61,424 nucleotides of DNA, taken from IMG/VR virus record IMGVR_UViG_3300028840_003815, positions 1 to 61,424 of that record; one strand, 5' to 3'. This DNA is from a virus. The translations under genes and the position numbers were made by a program. The notes under the pieces are model-generated. The model was not told where the DNA came from and did no database searches. It was given only the letters and a program-made list of their open reading frames with translations. This document shows positions 38,393-46,136 of the stretch, in pieces. Within the stretch, counting starts at the first letter, position 1; every line of letters begins with the position of its first letter.

Positions 38393-38516
38393 TTGACATA
38401 TGATACACGTTAGTATAGTATACCAAACATAAGTTTTTTTTGCCAAAATAATTCAACATTGGGTGTGGACTTATTTTGTCGGGGGGCGTTCCATAGGGGA
38501 GCGCTCCCTTTTTTTT
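38393..38516 (+). ncRNA. Promoter-to-terminator short transcript unit
   Basis: TTGACA at 38393 with TAGTAT 17 bp downstream starts a transcript that meets a G+C-rich hairpin with T8 at 38481-38516, with no ORF in between. It could be a small RNA of about 95 nt or an attenuated leader for the next genes. Confidence 0.5.
38481..38516 (+). terminator. Terminator/attenuator
   Basis: GGGGGCG and CGCTCCC pair (one G-T) around a 13-base loop, followed by an uninterrupted run of eight T residues. Another TTGACA follows at 38519. Confidence 0.7.
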
Positions 38517-38562
38517 GCTTGACAGAGTTAAAGCTTTAGTATAACTTGACAATGTCATACTA

Positions 38563-38870
38563 ATGGTTTTTCAAAAAGTTGGAATAAAAATAGTTATTAT
38601 CCTAATGGTAAAGAAAAATTTGGTGTTTCATTAAAATATAAATTTTTAGAATATTTGGGTAAGGGGTGGTATCGTCCAGATTTTGCTCCGGTAGACTATT
38701 CAATAACAACACAACATTCTGACATTAAAGATATTATTAACAAGTGGAGAAAAAGATTAGATCGTAAAGTGGCTTTTGCAATATATAAAAATTGGGGATT
38801 TTTTAAAAAATATCAAATTGAAAGCATAACTGTCTTAAAAAACAAAATTGAAACGGGAGAATTACTATGA
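38563..38870 (+). pseudogene. Frameshifted or 5'-damaged gene upstream of the DUF262 gene
   Basis: The coding frame reads SKSWNKNSYYPNGKEKFGVS, then KFLEYLGKGWYRPDF and IINKWRKRLDRKVAFAIYKN up to a stop overlapping the next ATG (ATGA). It has no in-frame start except a TTG at 38655. A good ATG at 38563 is one base out of frame; adding one A to the A5 run at 38573-38577 would join them. It is either a recent frameshift, a sequencing error in the homopolymer, or programmed. Confidence 0.5.
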
Positions 38871-39331
38871 CTATAAAGAATTTGGAATCAAGTATTCCTG
38901 CAAATAATGAAAAAATTATTGAGATATACAAAAAAGTAAAGGCTGGACAACTTGATCATAGTCCTGACTTTCAAAGAAAACTTGTTTGGAAAAAGCAACA
39001 TAAAATTAATTTTATAAAAACTATACTGCTTAATTATCCTTTCCCGGAGATATATAAAGCACCAGGAGATTTGAATGTTGATGATTTAGAATTGACAGAT
39101 TTGATTGTTGATGGCCAGCAAAGAGTAAATGCGATTGTAAATTTTATTGATTCTAAAGATGTTTTCGCCTTACCTAAAACATCTTTAAAATTTACAAATC
39201 TTACCAAAAAAGAAAAAGAAGATTTTCTGAATTATGAAGTTTCTGTACGTTATTTGAAAAATGCTGATAAAGCACAAATAAAAGAAATTTTTCAGCGAAT
39301 AAACAATACAGATATGACATTGTCAAGTTAA
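38867..39331 (+). CDS. DUF262-like protein, truncated
   Basis: A 154-aa protein. IIEIYKKVKAGQLDHSPDFQ then RKLVWKKQHKINFIKTILLN and LIVDGQQRVNAIVNFIDSK are the DUF262 hallmarks (ParB/Srx-like fold, FQRxxVW and DGQQR). It ends at RINNTDMTLSS, where the family usually continues (TLSxxE). DUF262 is found in GmrS/BrxU-type restriction enzymes and in phage proteins. The C-terminal part is missing, so it may be inactive. Confidence 0.75.
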   Translation: MTIKNLESSIPANNEKIIEIYKKVKAGQLDHSPDFQRKLVWKKQHKINFIKTILLNYPFPEIYKAPGDLNVDDLELTDLIVDGQQRVNAIVNFIDSKDVFALPKTSLKFTNLTKKEKEDFLNYEVSVRYLKNADKAQIKEIFQRINNTDMTLSS

Positions 39332-39366
39332 AGTGCTGGAACATATTCCAAAGCTTATAAAATAAT

Positions 39367-39382
39367 TGTTCTACGTGGAACA
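39367..39382. repeat. parS-like palindrome, site 3
   Basis: TGTTCTACGTGGAACA, same orientation as site 1, upstream of the small frameshifted gene at 39405. Confidence 0.65.
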
Positions 39383-39404
39383 TTTTTAAAAGGAATAAAG
39401 CTAA

Positions 39405-39594
39405 ATGTGTAAACATATAGAATCAAAAACTTGCTGGTGTAATCCCACTGTTGAAGACTATTCAAAAAAAAAAGAAAGTTAATTTCTGCTGGCATTGTGG
39501 TCGAAAACTTCAAGGAAATCATCGTGTTGAAAAGTTTATAGATGGTGAAATAAGAACACTCCATAAACAATGTGCTAAAAATTGTTCCACGTAG
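39405..39594 (+). pseudogene. Small zinc-knuckle gene split at an A10 run
   Basis: ATG with AAAAGGAATAAAG before it gives MCKHIESKTCWCNPTVEDYS then stops soon after an A10 run (39464-39473). The next frame continues KKVNFCWHCGRKLQGNHRVE ... HKQCAKNCST and stops inside palindrome site 4. One A fewer would make a single 62-aa zinc-knuckle protein. It is a frameshift mutation, a homopolymer error, or programmed slippage. Confidence 0.5.
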
Positions 39595-39598
39595 AACA
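39583..39598. repeat. parS-like palindrome, site 4
   Basis: TGTTCCACGTAGAACA, same as site 2, overlapping the stop of the split gene and just upstream of the dCTP deaminase ribosome site. Confidence 0.65.
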
Positions 39599-39616
39599 TT
39601 TTTAAAAGGAGTAAAA

Positions 39617-40132
39617 ATGATACTATGTGATTTAGAAATTAAAGAAATGGCTCAAGCCGGTATGATTGAGCCATTCTCTATAAAAAATCTTAATCCCGCA
39701 AGCTACGATCTTACACTTGGGGATAAATTCAGAGTACCGGAATCCGGGGGCTGGTCTGATGAAGTCCATATGCCAGAAGCAGGTATTGATCTTGATGTTT
39801 TCCCCTTTATCCTCGCTCATTCTCTTGAATACCTGAACATGCCTGATAATATAGCAGCTATGCTATATAGTAAAAGCACTGCCGGCCGCAAAGGGATTGA
39901 GCATTCTCACGCCGGATTTATTGATCCAGGATTTCCAGGGCAACTGACTTTTGAAGTTAGTTGCCTATGGCCTTTTAAGCGGATTATAAAACCCGGTAAT
40001 AAATTATTCCAGATTGTATTTTTCAGAATGTCCGGGAAGCCGGAAAAGAATTATATGGAAAAATCTGATTCTCATTATGTAAATCAGTCCGGAGCCACTG
40101 CTAATTATGATAATGGAAGGAGCAGTTTATGA
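39617..40132 (+). CDS. dcd: dCTP deaminase / dUTPase-family protein
   Basis: A 171-aa protein. NLNPASYDLTLGDKFRVPES near 24-43, AAMLYSKSTAGRKGIEHSHA then GFIDPGFPGQLTFEV near 90-120 are the dCTP deaminase/dUTPase signatures. It deaminates dCTP to dUTP and/or hydrolyses dUTP, feeding ThyX with dUMP. The start is set by AAAAGGAGTAAAA. Bifunctionality cannot be told from sequence. Confidence 0.88.
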   Translation: MILCDLEIKEMAQAGMIEPFSIKNLNPASYDLTLGDKFRVPESGGWSDEVHMPEAGIDLDVFPFILAHSLEYLNMPDNIAAMLYSKSTAGRKGIEHSHAGFIDPGFPGQLTFEVSCLWPFKRIIKPGNKLFQIVFFRMSGKPEKNYMEKSDSHYVNQSGATANYDNGRSSL

Positions 40133-40476
40133 AATTTAGGAATTTAACAGATTGTACTATCGAAGTAGTTAATCATTTGTCCGGTGAAACTGTTTTATTT
40201 ATAGAACCTGAATACATTGGATTGGATGTAATAAAAAAAGCTATCCATGTCGATTCTGTCCATGTAAAAGATATTCCATTTTTCAAAATATACCATAAAG
40301 TTAATGGCTTACCAGAGCCTCAAGCCGATACAATGTTAATTGTACCGTATGATTTTTTTATGTTAGTATCAGATAGGTATGATATTTGTTGCCCAGATAC
40401 ATGGCCTGAAGCACTGAGCGGGGTTCATGGAAATGTGTTTAAGGCTAATGGGTTTCAGGTTCATCATGTCAAATAA
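40129..40476 (+). CDS. Unknown protein (115 aa)
   Basis: Starts in an ATGA overlap with the dcd stop. Mixed alpha/beta (FRNLTDCTIEVVNHLSGETV, ADTMLIVPYDFFMLVSDRYD). Repeated occurrence next to nucleotide genes in phages is possible, but no function is recognised. Confidence 0.6.
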   Translation: MKFRNLTDCTIEVVNHLSGETVLFIEPEYIGLDVIKKAIHVDSVHVKDIPFFKIYHKVNGLPEPQADTMLIVPYDFFMLVSDRYDICCPDTWPEALSGVHGNVFKANGFQVHHVK

Positions 40477-40798
40477 TAATATAAAGCCCTCAGTATGTCC
40501 AAAATGCTGGAAAAAAACATTATATAAGTTTTCAAGCAATGATATGTATTGTGATAGTTGTGGCTTTACATGCCCTGAAATAATAGAAATAGACAGAGAT
40601 CGTATTAATTTAATTTCTGAAATGGATGAAACACAAAAAGATTTTTTTGCAATCGGGCTTGCGTTTCATTCTGTATGGATGACAGACAAAGCTTTAAAAC
40701 GAGGCGAAAAAAATGTGCATCCAAGCGATATTAAATGTATGGAAATAATTGTAAGCCTATTGAATAAATACGGATTAAGTCATTCTTTAGGTGGTTAA
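40466..40798 (+). CDS. Zinc-ribbon unknown protein
   Basis: A 110-aa protein with a zinc ribbon: SVCPKCWKKTLYKFSSND then YCDSCGFTCPEI. The rest is helical (ETQKDFFAIGLAFHSVWMTD). Start chosen at 40466 just after AGGTTCATC. Function unknown. Confidence 0.62.
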   Translation: MSNNNIKPSVCPKCWKKTLYKFSSNDMYCDSCGFTCPEIIEIDRDRINLISEMDETQKDFFAIGLAFHSVWMTDKALKRGEKNVHPSDIKCMEIIVSLLNKYGLSHSLGG

Positions 40799-40851
40799 AA
40801 AATGGCGTGACAATAGATTTAATACAGAGTATTATATTTTATATTAAATAT

Positions 40852-40895
40852 AAATGGATTGATATACCACGAAAAAAGGGTGTATTAATCCATTT
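40852..40895. other. Long A+T hairpin
   Basis: AAATGGATT(G)ATATACC and GGTGTAT(T)AATCCATTT form a stem of about 16 bp around a ten-base loop. It lies in the 395-bp gap between 40798 and 41194. Confidence 0.5.
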
Positions 40896-40970
40896 ATAGC
40901 GGATAAAACATGGTGTTTAATCTGGTTCCCCAACCGATTTAAATTCGTTTTTGTCTGCAAAACTTCTTAA

Positions 40971-41027
40971 AAACCGGGTTTATTCAAGGTGTTGGCGCAC
41001 CTTAGTGAGTCCGGTTTTTTTATTTTT
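40971..41027 (+). terminator. Nested-stem terminator
   Basis: AAACCGG/CCGGTTT outer stem encloses AAGGTG/CACCTT and is followed by a T-run of seven. It ends the cargo transcript. Confidence 0.68.
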
Positions 41028-41033
41028 TTATAC

Positions 41034-41175
41034 TTGACATTCAAATATGAATCCTGTATATATATTTACAGTAATTGGGAGCTTTCTGTTTTTATTTCAT
41101 AAAGATTTTTTCCTTTTGAGTGTTAATGTTAAGAAAGGGGGATGGTGCGCAGGGCATCACCCCCTTTTCTTTTTG
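41034..41175 (+). ncRNA. Promoter-to-terminator short transcript unit
   Basis: TTGACA, 17 bp, TATATA (41034-41062) starts a transcript that reaches a strong hairpin (GGGGG.TGGTGC/GCATCACCCCC, 41137-41164) plus T-rich tail without an ORF. It resembles the unit at 38393-38516 in layout. Small RNA or attenuator for 41194. Confidence 0.52.
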
Positions 41176-41193
41176 TAAGGATATTGATAAAAA

Positions 41194-41706
41194 ATGATTT
41201 GCCGTAATTGTGGTGTAGAATCAGAGTTTTATAAGGGTAGACGAGTCTGTAAGGCTTGTGTTCGCAAAAAACATCAAGCATATAGAAGCCGTCCTGATGT
41301 TAAAGAGAGACAAAAAGAATACCATAAAGAGTACAAAAAACGGCCTGAAGTTAGAGAAAAAAGAAAAAAATATATTCAAAAATATAATCAACGCCCTGAA
41401 GTTAAAGAAAAAATAAAAATATATAAAAGAGAATATGAAAAACGCCCTCATGTTCTTAAATATAGGCAGGAATATAGAAACCGGCCTGAAGTTAAAAAGA
41501 GAGCTGCGGAAATGAGAGTTAAACCTAAAAAAGTTAAAATCAAAAAAGACCCCTTTCATTTTAAAAAATATATTGACAATGGCAGAAAATGCAGATTGTG
41601 TAATGAAAACACTCAGGGAAATTGGTTTTATTGTCCTGTATGTTATAAAAAAGTTTGTAAAAAAACTAATTATGCCGAAACTGATAACAATACTGCGGAG
41701 ATTTGA
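41194..41706 (+). CDS. Repeat-linker zinc-knuckle protein (HNH-like family)
   Basis: A 170-aa basic protein. N-terminal knuckle CRNCGVESEFYKGRRVCKAC, then about six RPEVKEK/KKY-type repeats (residues of about 30-105), and a C-terminal knuckle (KCRLCNENTQ, FYCPVCYKKVCKK). The layout of knuckle-repeat helix-knuckle recalls phage HNH-related proteins, but an HNH active site is not evident. Compare 25836-26306. Confidence 0.6.
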   Translation: MICRNCGVESEFYKGRRVCKACVRKKHQAYRSRPDVKERQKEYHKEYKKRPEVREKRKKYIQKYNQRPEVKEKIKIYKREYEKRPHVLKYRQEYRNRPEVKKRAAEMRVKPKKVKIKKDPFHFKKYIDNGRKCRLCNENTQGNWFYCPVCYKKVCKKTNYAETDNNTAEI

Positions 41707-41726
41707 CCAGACTTAATAAATAATAC

Positions 41727-41756
41727 TTGACATTTTATTGATTTTTTTGATAGATA
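41727..41756 (+). promoter_or_regulatory. Promoter for the late virion operon
   Basis: TTGACA, 18 bp, TAGATA. The predicted start falls within a few bases of the ATG at 41765, so the transcript may be almost leaderless. Confidence 0.58.
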
Positions 41757-41764
41757 TAAATATT

Positions 41765-42886
41765 ATGATTGGATATCCTCAAATAACGCTTCCATCCGGG
41801 AGCGAAAATCAAATTTTAGCTTTTAACGGTTCTGGACAATTACAAGTCTTTAGCTTATTTGACGGAGCCGGGAAAATAGACGCTCAATACCTTCCTGATA
41901 TAACAATTACTACAACACATGTGGTTACGAGCGAGGCTGCGCAAATACTTCTTACTGTTCAAGAGGGTGATGTTGCTATAAGAACAGACTTGAATAAGTC
42001 ATATATTGCACTCAATTCTGATAATTTAGATATGGAAGACTGGCAAGAATTATTATCACCATTGGATTCTGTATCTTCTGTTTTCGGAAGAACAGGAAAT
42101 GTAATTGCTGAAAATAATGATTATACGTGGGCGCAGATTAATAAAACAACATCTTCTCTTGCTGATATTACCACAAAAAATCATTCTGATTTATCCGGGA
42201 TAACTACTAATATTCATACTCCTGTGGATGCCGGTACAGCCGATTACAATACTCTTGTATGGGATAATGATAATCAGAAATTTATCCCTAACAATGTTTT
42301 AAGTGTTGATTTTGATAATAAAAAAATAAAGCTGAAATATTCTGATAGCATTTATACTGACATATTCACTGATAGCGATGGTTATTCTTATATTGAGCCT
42401 CTTGGAGGGGAATTATTTTTAAAATCAGATAATACAGCTCTTGGGCATAAATTATTAAATATTATAGGGCCGAGACCGGCTATTTATCAGGAAGTTCAGC
42501 GCAGTGCCGGAGGATTCGCTTTTTATACAAATCAGCTTTATGCTAAAAATACAAATACTTTATTAACGGCGAAAATGGCAGAAATTGGGGTATACGGAGA
42601 TGTACAATCTGGAGAGAACCCGCCGTCATTAACTTATTTTTATATTGCGACTCAAACAGAAGATTATTCCAATGCGTCATTTAAAATTTATTCAGACTAT
42701 TTTAATTTAAATAAAAATTTAGGCGTTGGAATGTCTAATTTCGCTAATGGGCAAAAAGTAGTAGGGATTGGTAACGGAACAGCGCCCACCGGAACGCCTT
42801 CCGGAGGAGGTCTGTTATATGTTGAAGCCGGTGCATTAAAATATAAAGGCTCATCTGGAACTATAACAACAATTGGGGTAGCATAG
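41765..42886 (+). CDS. Fibre/structural repeat protein
   Basis: A 373-aa protein. The [20 protein letters not shown] segment (about 110-130) is the hallmark of a repeat in many phage tail-fibre and structural proteins; VSSVFGRTG is its core. The C-terminus ([20 protein letters not shown]) is another widely shared fibre ending. The start at 41765 is an ATG without ribosome site; an earlier TTG (41738) would place the start upstream of the -10 box. First gene of the late operon. Confidence 0.75.
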   Translation: MIGYPQITLPSGSENQILAFNGSGQLQVFSLFDGAGKIDAQYLPDITITTTHVVTSEAAQILLTVQEGDVAIRTDLNKSYIALNSDNLDMEDWQELLSPLDSVSSVFGRTGNVIAENNDYTWAQINKTTSSLADITTKNHSDLSGITTNIHTPVDAGTADYNTLVWDNDNQKFIPNNVLSVDFDNKKIKLKYSDSIYTDIFTDSDGYSYIEPLGGELFLKSDNTALGHKLLNIIGPRPAIYQEVQRSAGGFAFYTNQLYAKNTNTLLTAKMAEIGVYGDVQSGENPPSLTYFYIATQTEDYSNASFKIYSDYFNLNKNLGVGMSNFANGQKVVGIGNGTAPTGTPSGGGLLYVEAGALKYKGSSGTITTIGVA

Positions 42887-43123
42887 ATGATTGATATTGT
42901 TGGATTTATAATTAGTCAAGACCCTGTTGCAAGCATGACAGCGGCACAAAAACAAGCAATATTAGACAGGTTTTGCCGGGCAAGAGGATATGTTGAGGAA
43001 AGCGGGCAAACTAAAAAAGAATTTATGAATCAAGACATTTGTCAATATATAAAAACCATGTTCGATGCTGACGCAAAAAAAGAAGCCACAAGAGGCTTAA
43101 TATATGATACTTTGGAGTTTTAA
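42887..43123 (+). CDS. Small unknown protein (78 aa)
   Basis: Directly follows the fibre-like gene (TAG-ATG). ASMTAAQKQAILDRFCRARG then FMNQDICQYIKTMFDADAKK, helical. Probably virion-associated by position. Confidence 0.6.
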   Translation: MIDIVGFIISQDPVASMTAAQKQAILDRFCRARGYVEESGQTKKEFMNQDICQYIKTMFDADAKKEATRGLIYDTLEF

Positions 43124-43126
43124 TAT

Positions 43127-43261
43127 ATGGAATTAACAAAAGAAGAAATTAATTTTTTATATAATCTATTACAGTCTCCTATCCCCGCAAGTGCAGATGG
43201 GCATAAACTCATAGCTGATTTATACGAAAAATTGAAAAAGGTAGCCAATGACAACAAATAA
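43127..43261 (+). CDS. Very small unknown protein (44 aa)
   Basis: MELTKEEINFLYNLLQSPIP then ADGHKLIADLYEKLKKVAND. Helical with a regular pattern; overlaps the next gene by 14 bases. No strong ribosome site (GGAGTTTTAAT) but well placed. Function unknown. Confidence 0.52.
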   Translation: MELTKEEINFLYNLLQSPIPASADGHKLIADLYEKLKKVANDNK

Positions 43262-44312
43262 CGGCTATGCAAATTTAGGGGATACAATTCGTTTTATAGC
43301 AGTATTCCCGGATTCAACAGGGGCATTTCAAACGGGATTAAGCCCGACAATATCTGTAAAGCTATTGACAGGGGTATCGTTACTTGTAACCGGTGCTGCA
43401 ATGACTGAAGATAGCAATTTGCCGGGAGTCTATTATTATGAGTATACCCCTCCCTCTGCTGGAATATATATAAGCAAAGCCATTACTGGAACACTTCACG
43501 CTATTCCATACATGATTATCGGCGATGGGCTTGGAGCGATTGAGGCAACAAGTCAGAATATTTTATCAGATACAGCTAAGCTTGACATTGCAGTAAGTAC
43601 ACGAGCGAGCGCTGCGGATGTTTGGACATATGGAACACGGACTTTATCAAGTTTTGGTTCTCTAATTTCTGATATATGGAATTATGTAAGCCGGACACTG
43701 ACTACATTCGGATTTACAGTAACAACAGATACAGCAAGTCGGGATGCCAGCAAAGCGGATATAACAAACCTTGCTACAAGCGCAGAAATATCAAATTTGA
43801 ATAATTTAAGTGCGCAACAGGTATGGGAATATGTAACTCGTGAATTGACATCGGCGGGGGCAGGGGGAGCGACTGCACAAGAAGTATGGGAATATGCAAC
43901 CCGTGAATTAACATCAGCAGCAGGGATAACTGAAACTCAATTCCATGATTATCTACAATCATATCCTGATAGCCTTGATCCTGCAGATACCCCTGCGATA
44001 CCTCTCCCCCCTGAAAATACAGCAGTAGTTTTGATTTATAAATATTGCAGAAACAAAGATGATTCAATACTTGCAAGTGCAACTCCGTCATGTCAACTGT
44101 TAGAATATACAACTGCGGATGGAAAAGCTTATTATGTTAATAAAGAAGCTATGTCATTTAACCCTGAGACAGGTTTAGCGTCAATACTTGTGCCTCCCAA
44201 TGCTTATATAAGAGTAAAGATTCCTGAGATAGATATGGATATTATAGGCTATTCCGGGGCTGGTGGCACGTCTCTTGACGCTGATTTGCTTTATACGGAA
44301 AGGCAAGTTTAA
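43248..44312 (+). CDS. Structural protein with VW-repeat segments
   Basis: A 354-aa protein. N-terminal beta domain (about 1-95, LGDTIRFIAVFPDSTGAFQT), then segments of the type A(x)(E/D)VW(E/T)Y(A/V)(T)R(E/T)L repeated four times between about 120 and 225 (VWTYGTRTLSS, QVWEYVTRELTS, EVWEYATRELTS). Such VWxxxxRxL repeats occur in phage and bacteriocin-like structural proteins. C-terminal beta domain. Probably a virion or fibre part. Confidence 0.7.
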   Translation: MTTNNGYANLGDTIRFIAVFPDSTGAFQTGLSPTISVKLLTGVSLLVTGAAMTEDSNLPGVYYYEYTPPSAGIYISKAITGTLHAIPYMIIGDGLGAIEATSQNILSDTAKLDIAVSTRASAADVWTYGTRTLSSFGSLISDIWNYVSRTLTTFGFTVTTDTASRDASKADITNLATSAEISNLNNLSAQQVWEYVTRELTSAGAGGATAQEVWEYATRELTSAAGITETQFHDYLQSYPDSLDPADTPAIPLPPENTAVVLIYKYCRNKDDSILASATPSCQLLEYTTADGKAYYVNKEAMSFNPETGLASILVPPNAYIRVKIPEIDMDIIGYSGAGGTSLDADLLYTERQV

Positions 44313-44636
44313 ATGAATCATAACGATATAGAAAATTTGTTTCAAGAACACCCAGATGTTAAATTTTTTGATTTTGTGGGTGAATGCCATGATTGCGGTA
44401 AAGATACAACTGTAACAATTGAGAGGCTGATAGATGGGTTTAAAATTTCAGGCGGGGCTTTGTATACAAAAAACATTAAATGCCAAAAATGCTATGAATT
44501 AGAGCCTGCTTTAAAGCAAAAATGTGAAATATACAGCAGAGTAGTTGGGTATATGCGACCCGTGCAAAGCTGGAATAATGGCAAACAACAGGAGTTTGAA
44601 AAGCGAAAAAAATTCGATGGGGATGTAAATGCTTAG
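44313..44636 (+). CDS. Anaerobic ribonucleotide reductase-like zinc peptide
   Basis: A 107-aa protein. A CHDCGKD knuckle near residues 25-31 and KCQKCYE near 54-60 precede CEIYSRVVGYMRPVQSWNNG then KQQEFEKR, the C-terminal signature of NrdD-type anaerobic reductases (SR-x-xGY-x-RPV-x-x-WN-x-GK). Only this C-terminal zinc/radical-domain ending is present. Similar mini-proteins are seen in anaerobes. It may fit an anaerobic host. Confidence 0.72.
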   Translation: MNHNDIENLFQEHPDVKFFDFVGECHDCGKDTTVTIERLIDGFKISGGALYTKNIKCQKCYELEPALKQKCEIYSRVVGYMRPVQSWNNGKQQEFEKRKKFDGDVNA

Positions 44637-45396
44637 AAGACTTGGAAACAAAAAGAAAATATTACCGCATTTGCTTCCTTTATTCCCGGAATGCAAAACT
44701 TTTATTGATATGTTCATGGGAACAGGGTCCGTATCCTTTGCAATGATAAAGCGCTGTAATTATGTATTTGCAAATGATATTGAGAATGAAATATTTAATC
44801 TGTATCAGGTACTTAAAAATGATAAAGATGAATTGATTAAACAGCTTCAGATTATGCCTGTTCATAATGGATTGTTTCAGCATTGGAGGCATAATAAAGA
44901 ATCTGAAGCGGTTATGAAGGCAGTCAGGTTTTTGTTTTTAAGTAATTTTGGGTATATGGGTGTATCAGAAGCGCTTCGTTTTGGCATGGTGAAATCTAAA
45001 AAAATCTTACTCAATAATATTGAAGAAGTTTTTAGGAAAATCCAGAATGTTCAGTTTTTGAATTATGATTTCAGAGAAGTTTTAAAGAAAATAGAAATAA
45101 AGAATATTCAAAACGCTTTCCTATACTGCGACCCGCCGTATTTAAACACTACATCAAATTATAATTCAGAATGGAAATTGCAGGATACTGAAGACTTATT
45201 CCAGATATGTATGGATTCCGGCTTGCGTTTTGCCATTTCTGAATTTGAGAATCCTATCATTGTTGATATGGCTAAATCTTCCGGCTTAAAAGTGAATCAT
45301 GTTATTGAGCGTAAATCTTTAAGGAATCGTAATAATGAAATTTTAATAACTAATTATTCAACAGCAAAACAAAGATTATTATTTTATGGAACTTAA
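44629..45396 (+). CDS. DNA adenine methyltransferase (Dam/D12 class)
   Basis: A 255-aa protein of D12 type. LRRLGNKKKILPHLLPLFPE at the N-terminus, TFIDMFMGTGSVSFAMIKRC (AdoMet-binding FxGxG), NDIENEIFNLYQVLKND, and the catalytic AFLYCDPPYLNTTS (DPPY, about 168-171) are all present. It transfers a methyl group to N6 of adenine. Possibly anti-restriction or packaging control; the target site cannot be told. Confidence 0.9.
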   Translation: MLRRLGNKKKILPHLLPLFPECKTFIDMFMGTGSVSFAMIKRCNYVFANDIENEIFNLYQVLKNDKDELIKQLQIMPVHNGLFQHWRHNKESEAVMKAVRFLFLSNFGYMGVSEALRFGMVKSKKILLNNIEEVFRKIQNVQFLNYDFREVLKKIEIKNIQNAFLYCDPPYLNTTSNYNSEWKLQDTEDLFQICMDSGLRFAISEFENPIIVDMAKSSGLKVNHVIERKSLRNRNNEILITNYSTAKQRLLFYGT

Positions 45397-45721
45397 ACAT
45401 TTTATATTCTCATTAGTATTAATTCCTGTATCTGTTGCATTTTTTAAAAAAGAAATAGGGGATTTCATTACAGCATTTTCAATCTACCGGAACAGGCGCT
45501 TTGATGAAGATAGAGACCCAAACACCCCGGACACATGCCAGTTATTAAATCCAGCCAAAGGCAAATGGACAACTGTTATTATTGAAAAATATGTGTTTAG
45601 TCTCAATAAAAATAAAAGCGGTGTTTATGTATTGCATCCCTGTAAAAACAATAAACACGCTCGTGAGATTTTCAGATTTTCTGACTGGGATAAAATAAGA
45701 AAAAGGGAATTACCAAAATAG
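45386..45721 (+). CDS. Unknown protein with N-terminal membrane segment
   Basis: A 111-aa protein. FIFSLVLIPVSVAFFKKEIG near the start may be one membrane span; the rest is soluble and basic (VIIEKYVFSLNKNKSGVYVL). Overlaps the methylase stop. Function unknown. Confidence 0.58.
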   Translation: MELKHFIFSLVLIPVSVAFFKKEIGDFITAFSIYRNRRFDEDRDPNTPDTCQLLNPAKGKWTTVIIEKYVFSLNKNKSGVYVLHPCKNNKHAREIFRFSDWDKIRKRELPK

Positions 45722-45722
45722 T

Positions 45723-46022
45723 ATGGACAAAACGATTTATGAAAAAACTTTAAAACATTATGGAGAAGATAAACAGATTCTCAAAATTGCAGAGGCTTGT
45801 AATGAGTTATCTGTTAAAGTTTTTCACTTGAGAGATAATAAAGTGAGTTTGGGGCAGGTTGCGGAAAAGATCGCAGAAGTTGAAATTATGTGTCAGCAAG
45901 GCCGGTTAATCGTAGGGGATGATATAGTTGACAATGAAAAAAGAATGAAGCTTAAACAGCTTGAGTATAATATCCAGAGAGAAAAGTTTGGAAAGATATT
46001 GAATGAAACTAAAAAAATATAA
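45723..46022 (+). CDS. MazG-like all-alpha nucleotide pyrophosphohydrolase
   Basis: A 99-aa helical protein. YEKTLKHYGEDKQILKIAEA then CNELSVKVFHLRDNKVSLGQ, VAEKIAEVEIMCQQGRLIVG, fits the phage MazG-like pattern: E-x-x-x-E in helix one and E-x-x-x-(D/E) in helix two for metal binding. MazG-like enzymes hydrolyse NTPs/dNTPs. The Glu pairs look conserved. Confidence 0.65.
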   Translation: MDKTIYEKTLKHYGEDKQILKIAEACNELSVKVFHLRDNKVSLGQVAEKIAEVEIMCQQGRLIVGDDIVDNEKRMKLKQLEYNIQREKFGKILNETKKI

Positions 46023-46134
46023 AATTTCAGATATTCAAGAGTACCCAGGCAATTATAATCAGCACCCGGAATATTGTGATATAATAATTAAACGCTTTGA
46101 AGATTATGCCGGAATTAAGGCAGAAAAGATATAA
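46003..46134 (+). pseudogene. Internally deleted ParB-domain DNA methyltransferase remnant (43 aa)
   Basis: A complete small ORF. Its first half (KLKKYKISDIQEYPGNYNQH) is the start of a ParB-like domain, and its second half (EYCDIIIKRFEDYAGIKAEK) matches the usual last 20 residues of phage DNA methylases of the ParB-MTase fusion type. The roughly 350-400 residues in between are absent, yet the frame is kept. It sits exactly where such methylases often lie, before the terminase genes. Confidence 0.55.
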
Positions 46135-46136
46135 TT

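Noticed and set aside
38867-39331. DUF262 protein as the missing ParB partner of the parS-like sites
   Set aside because: It shares the ParB-like fold but lacks the DNA-binding HTH of ParB and is truncated; there is no direct support.
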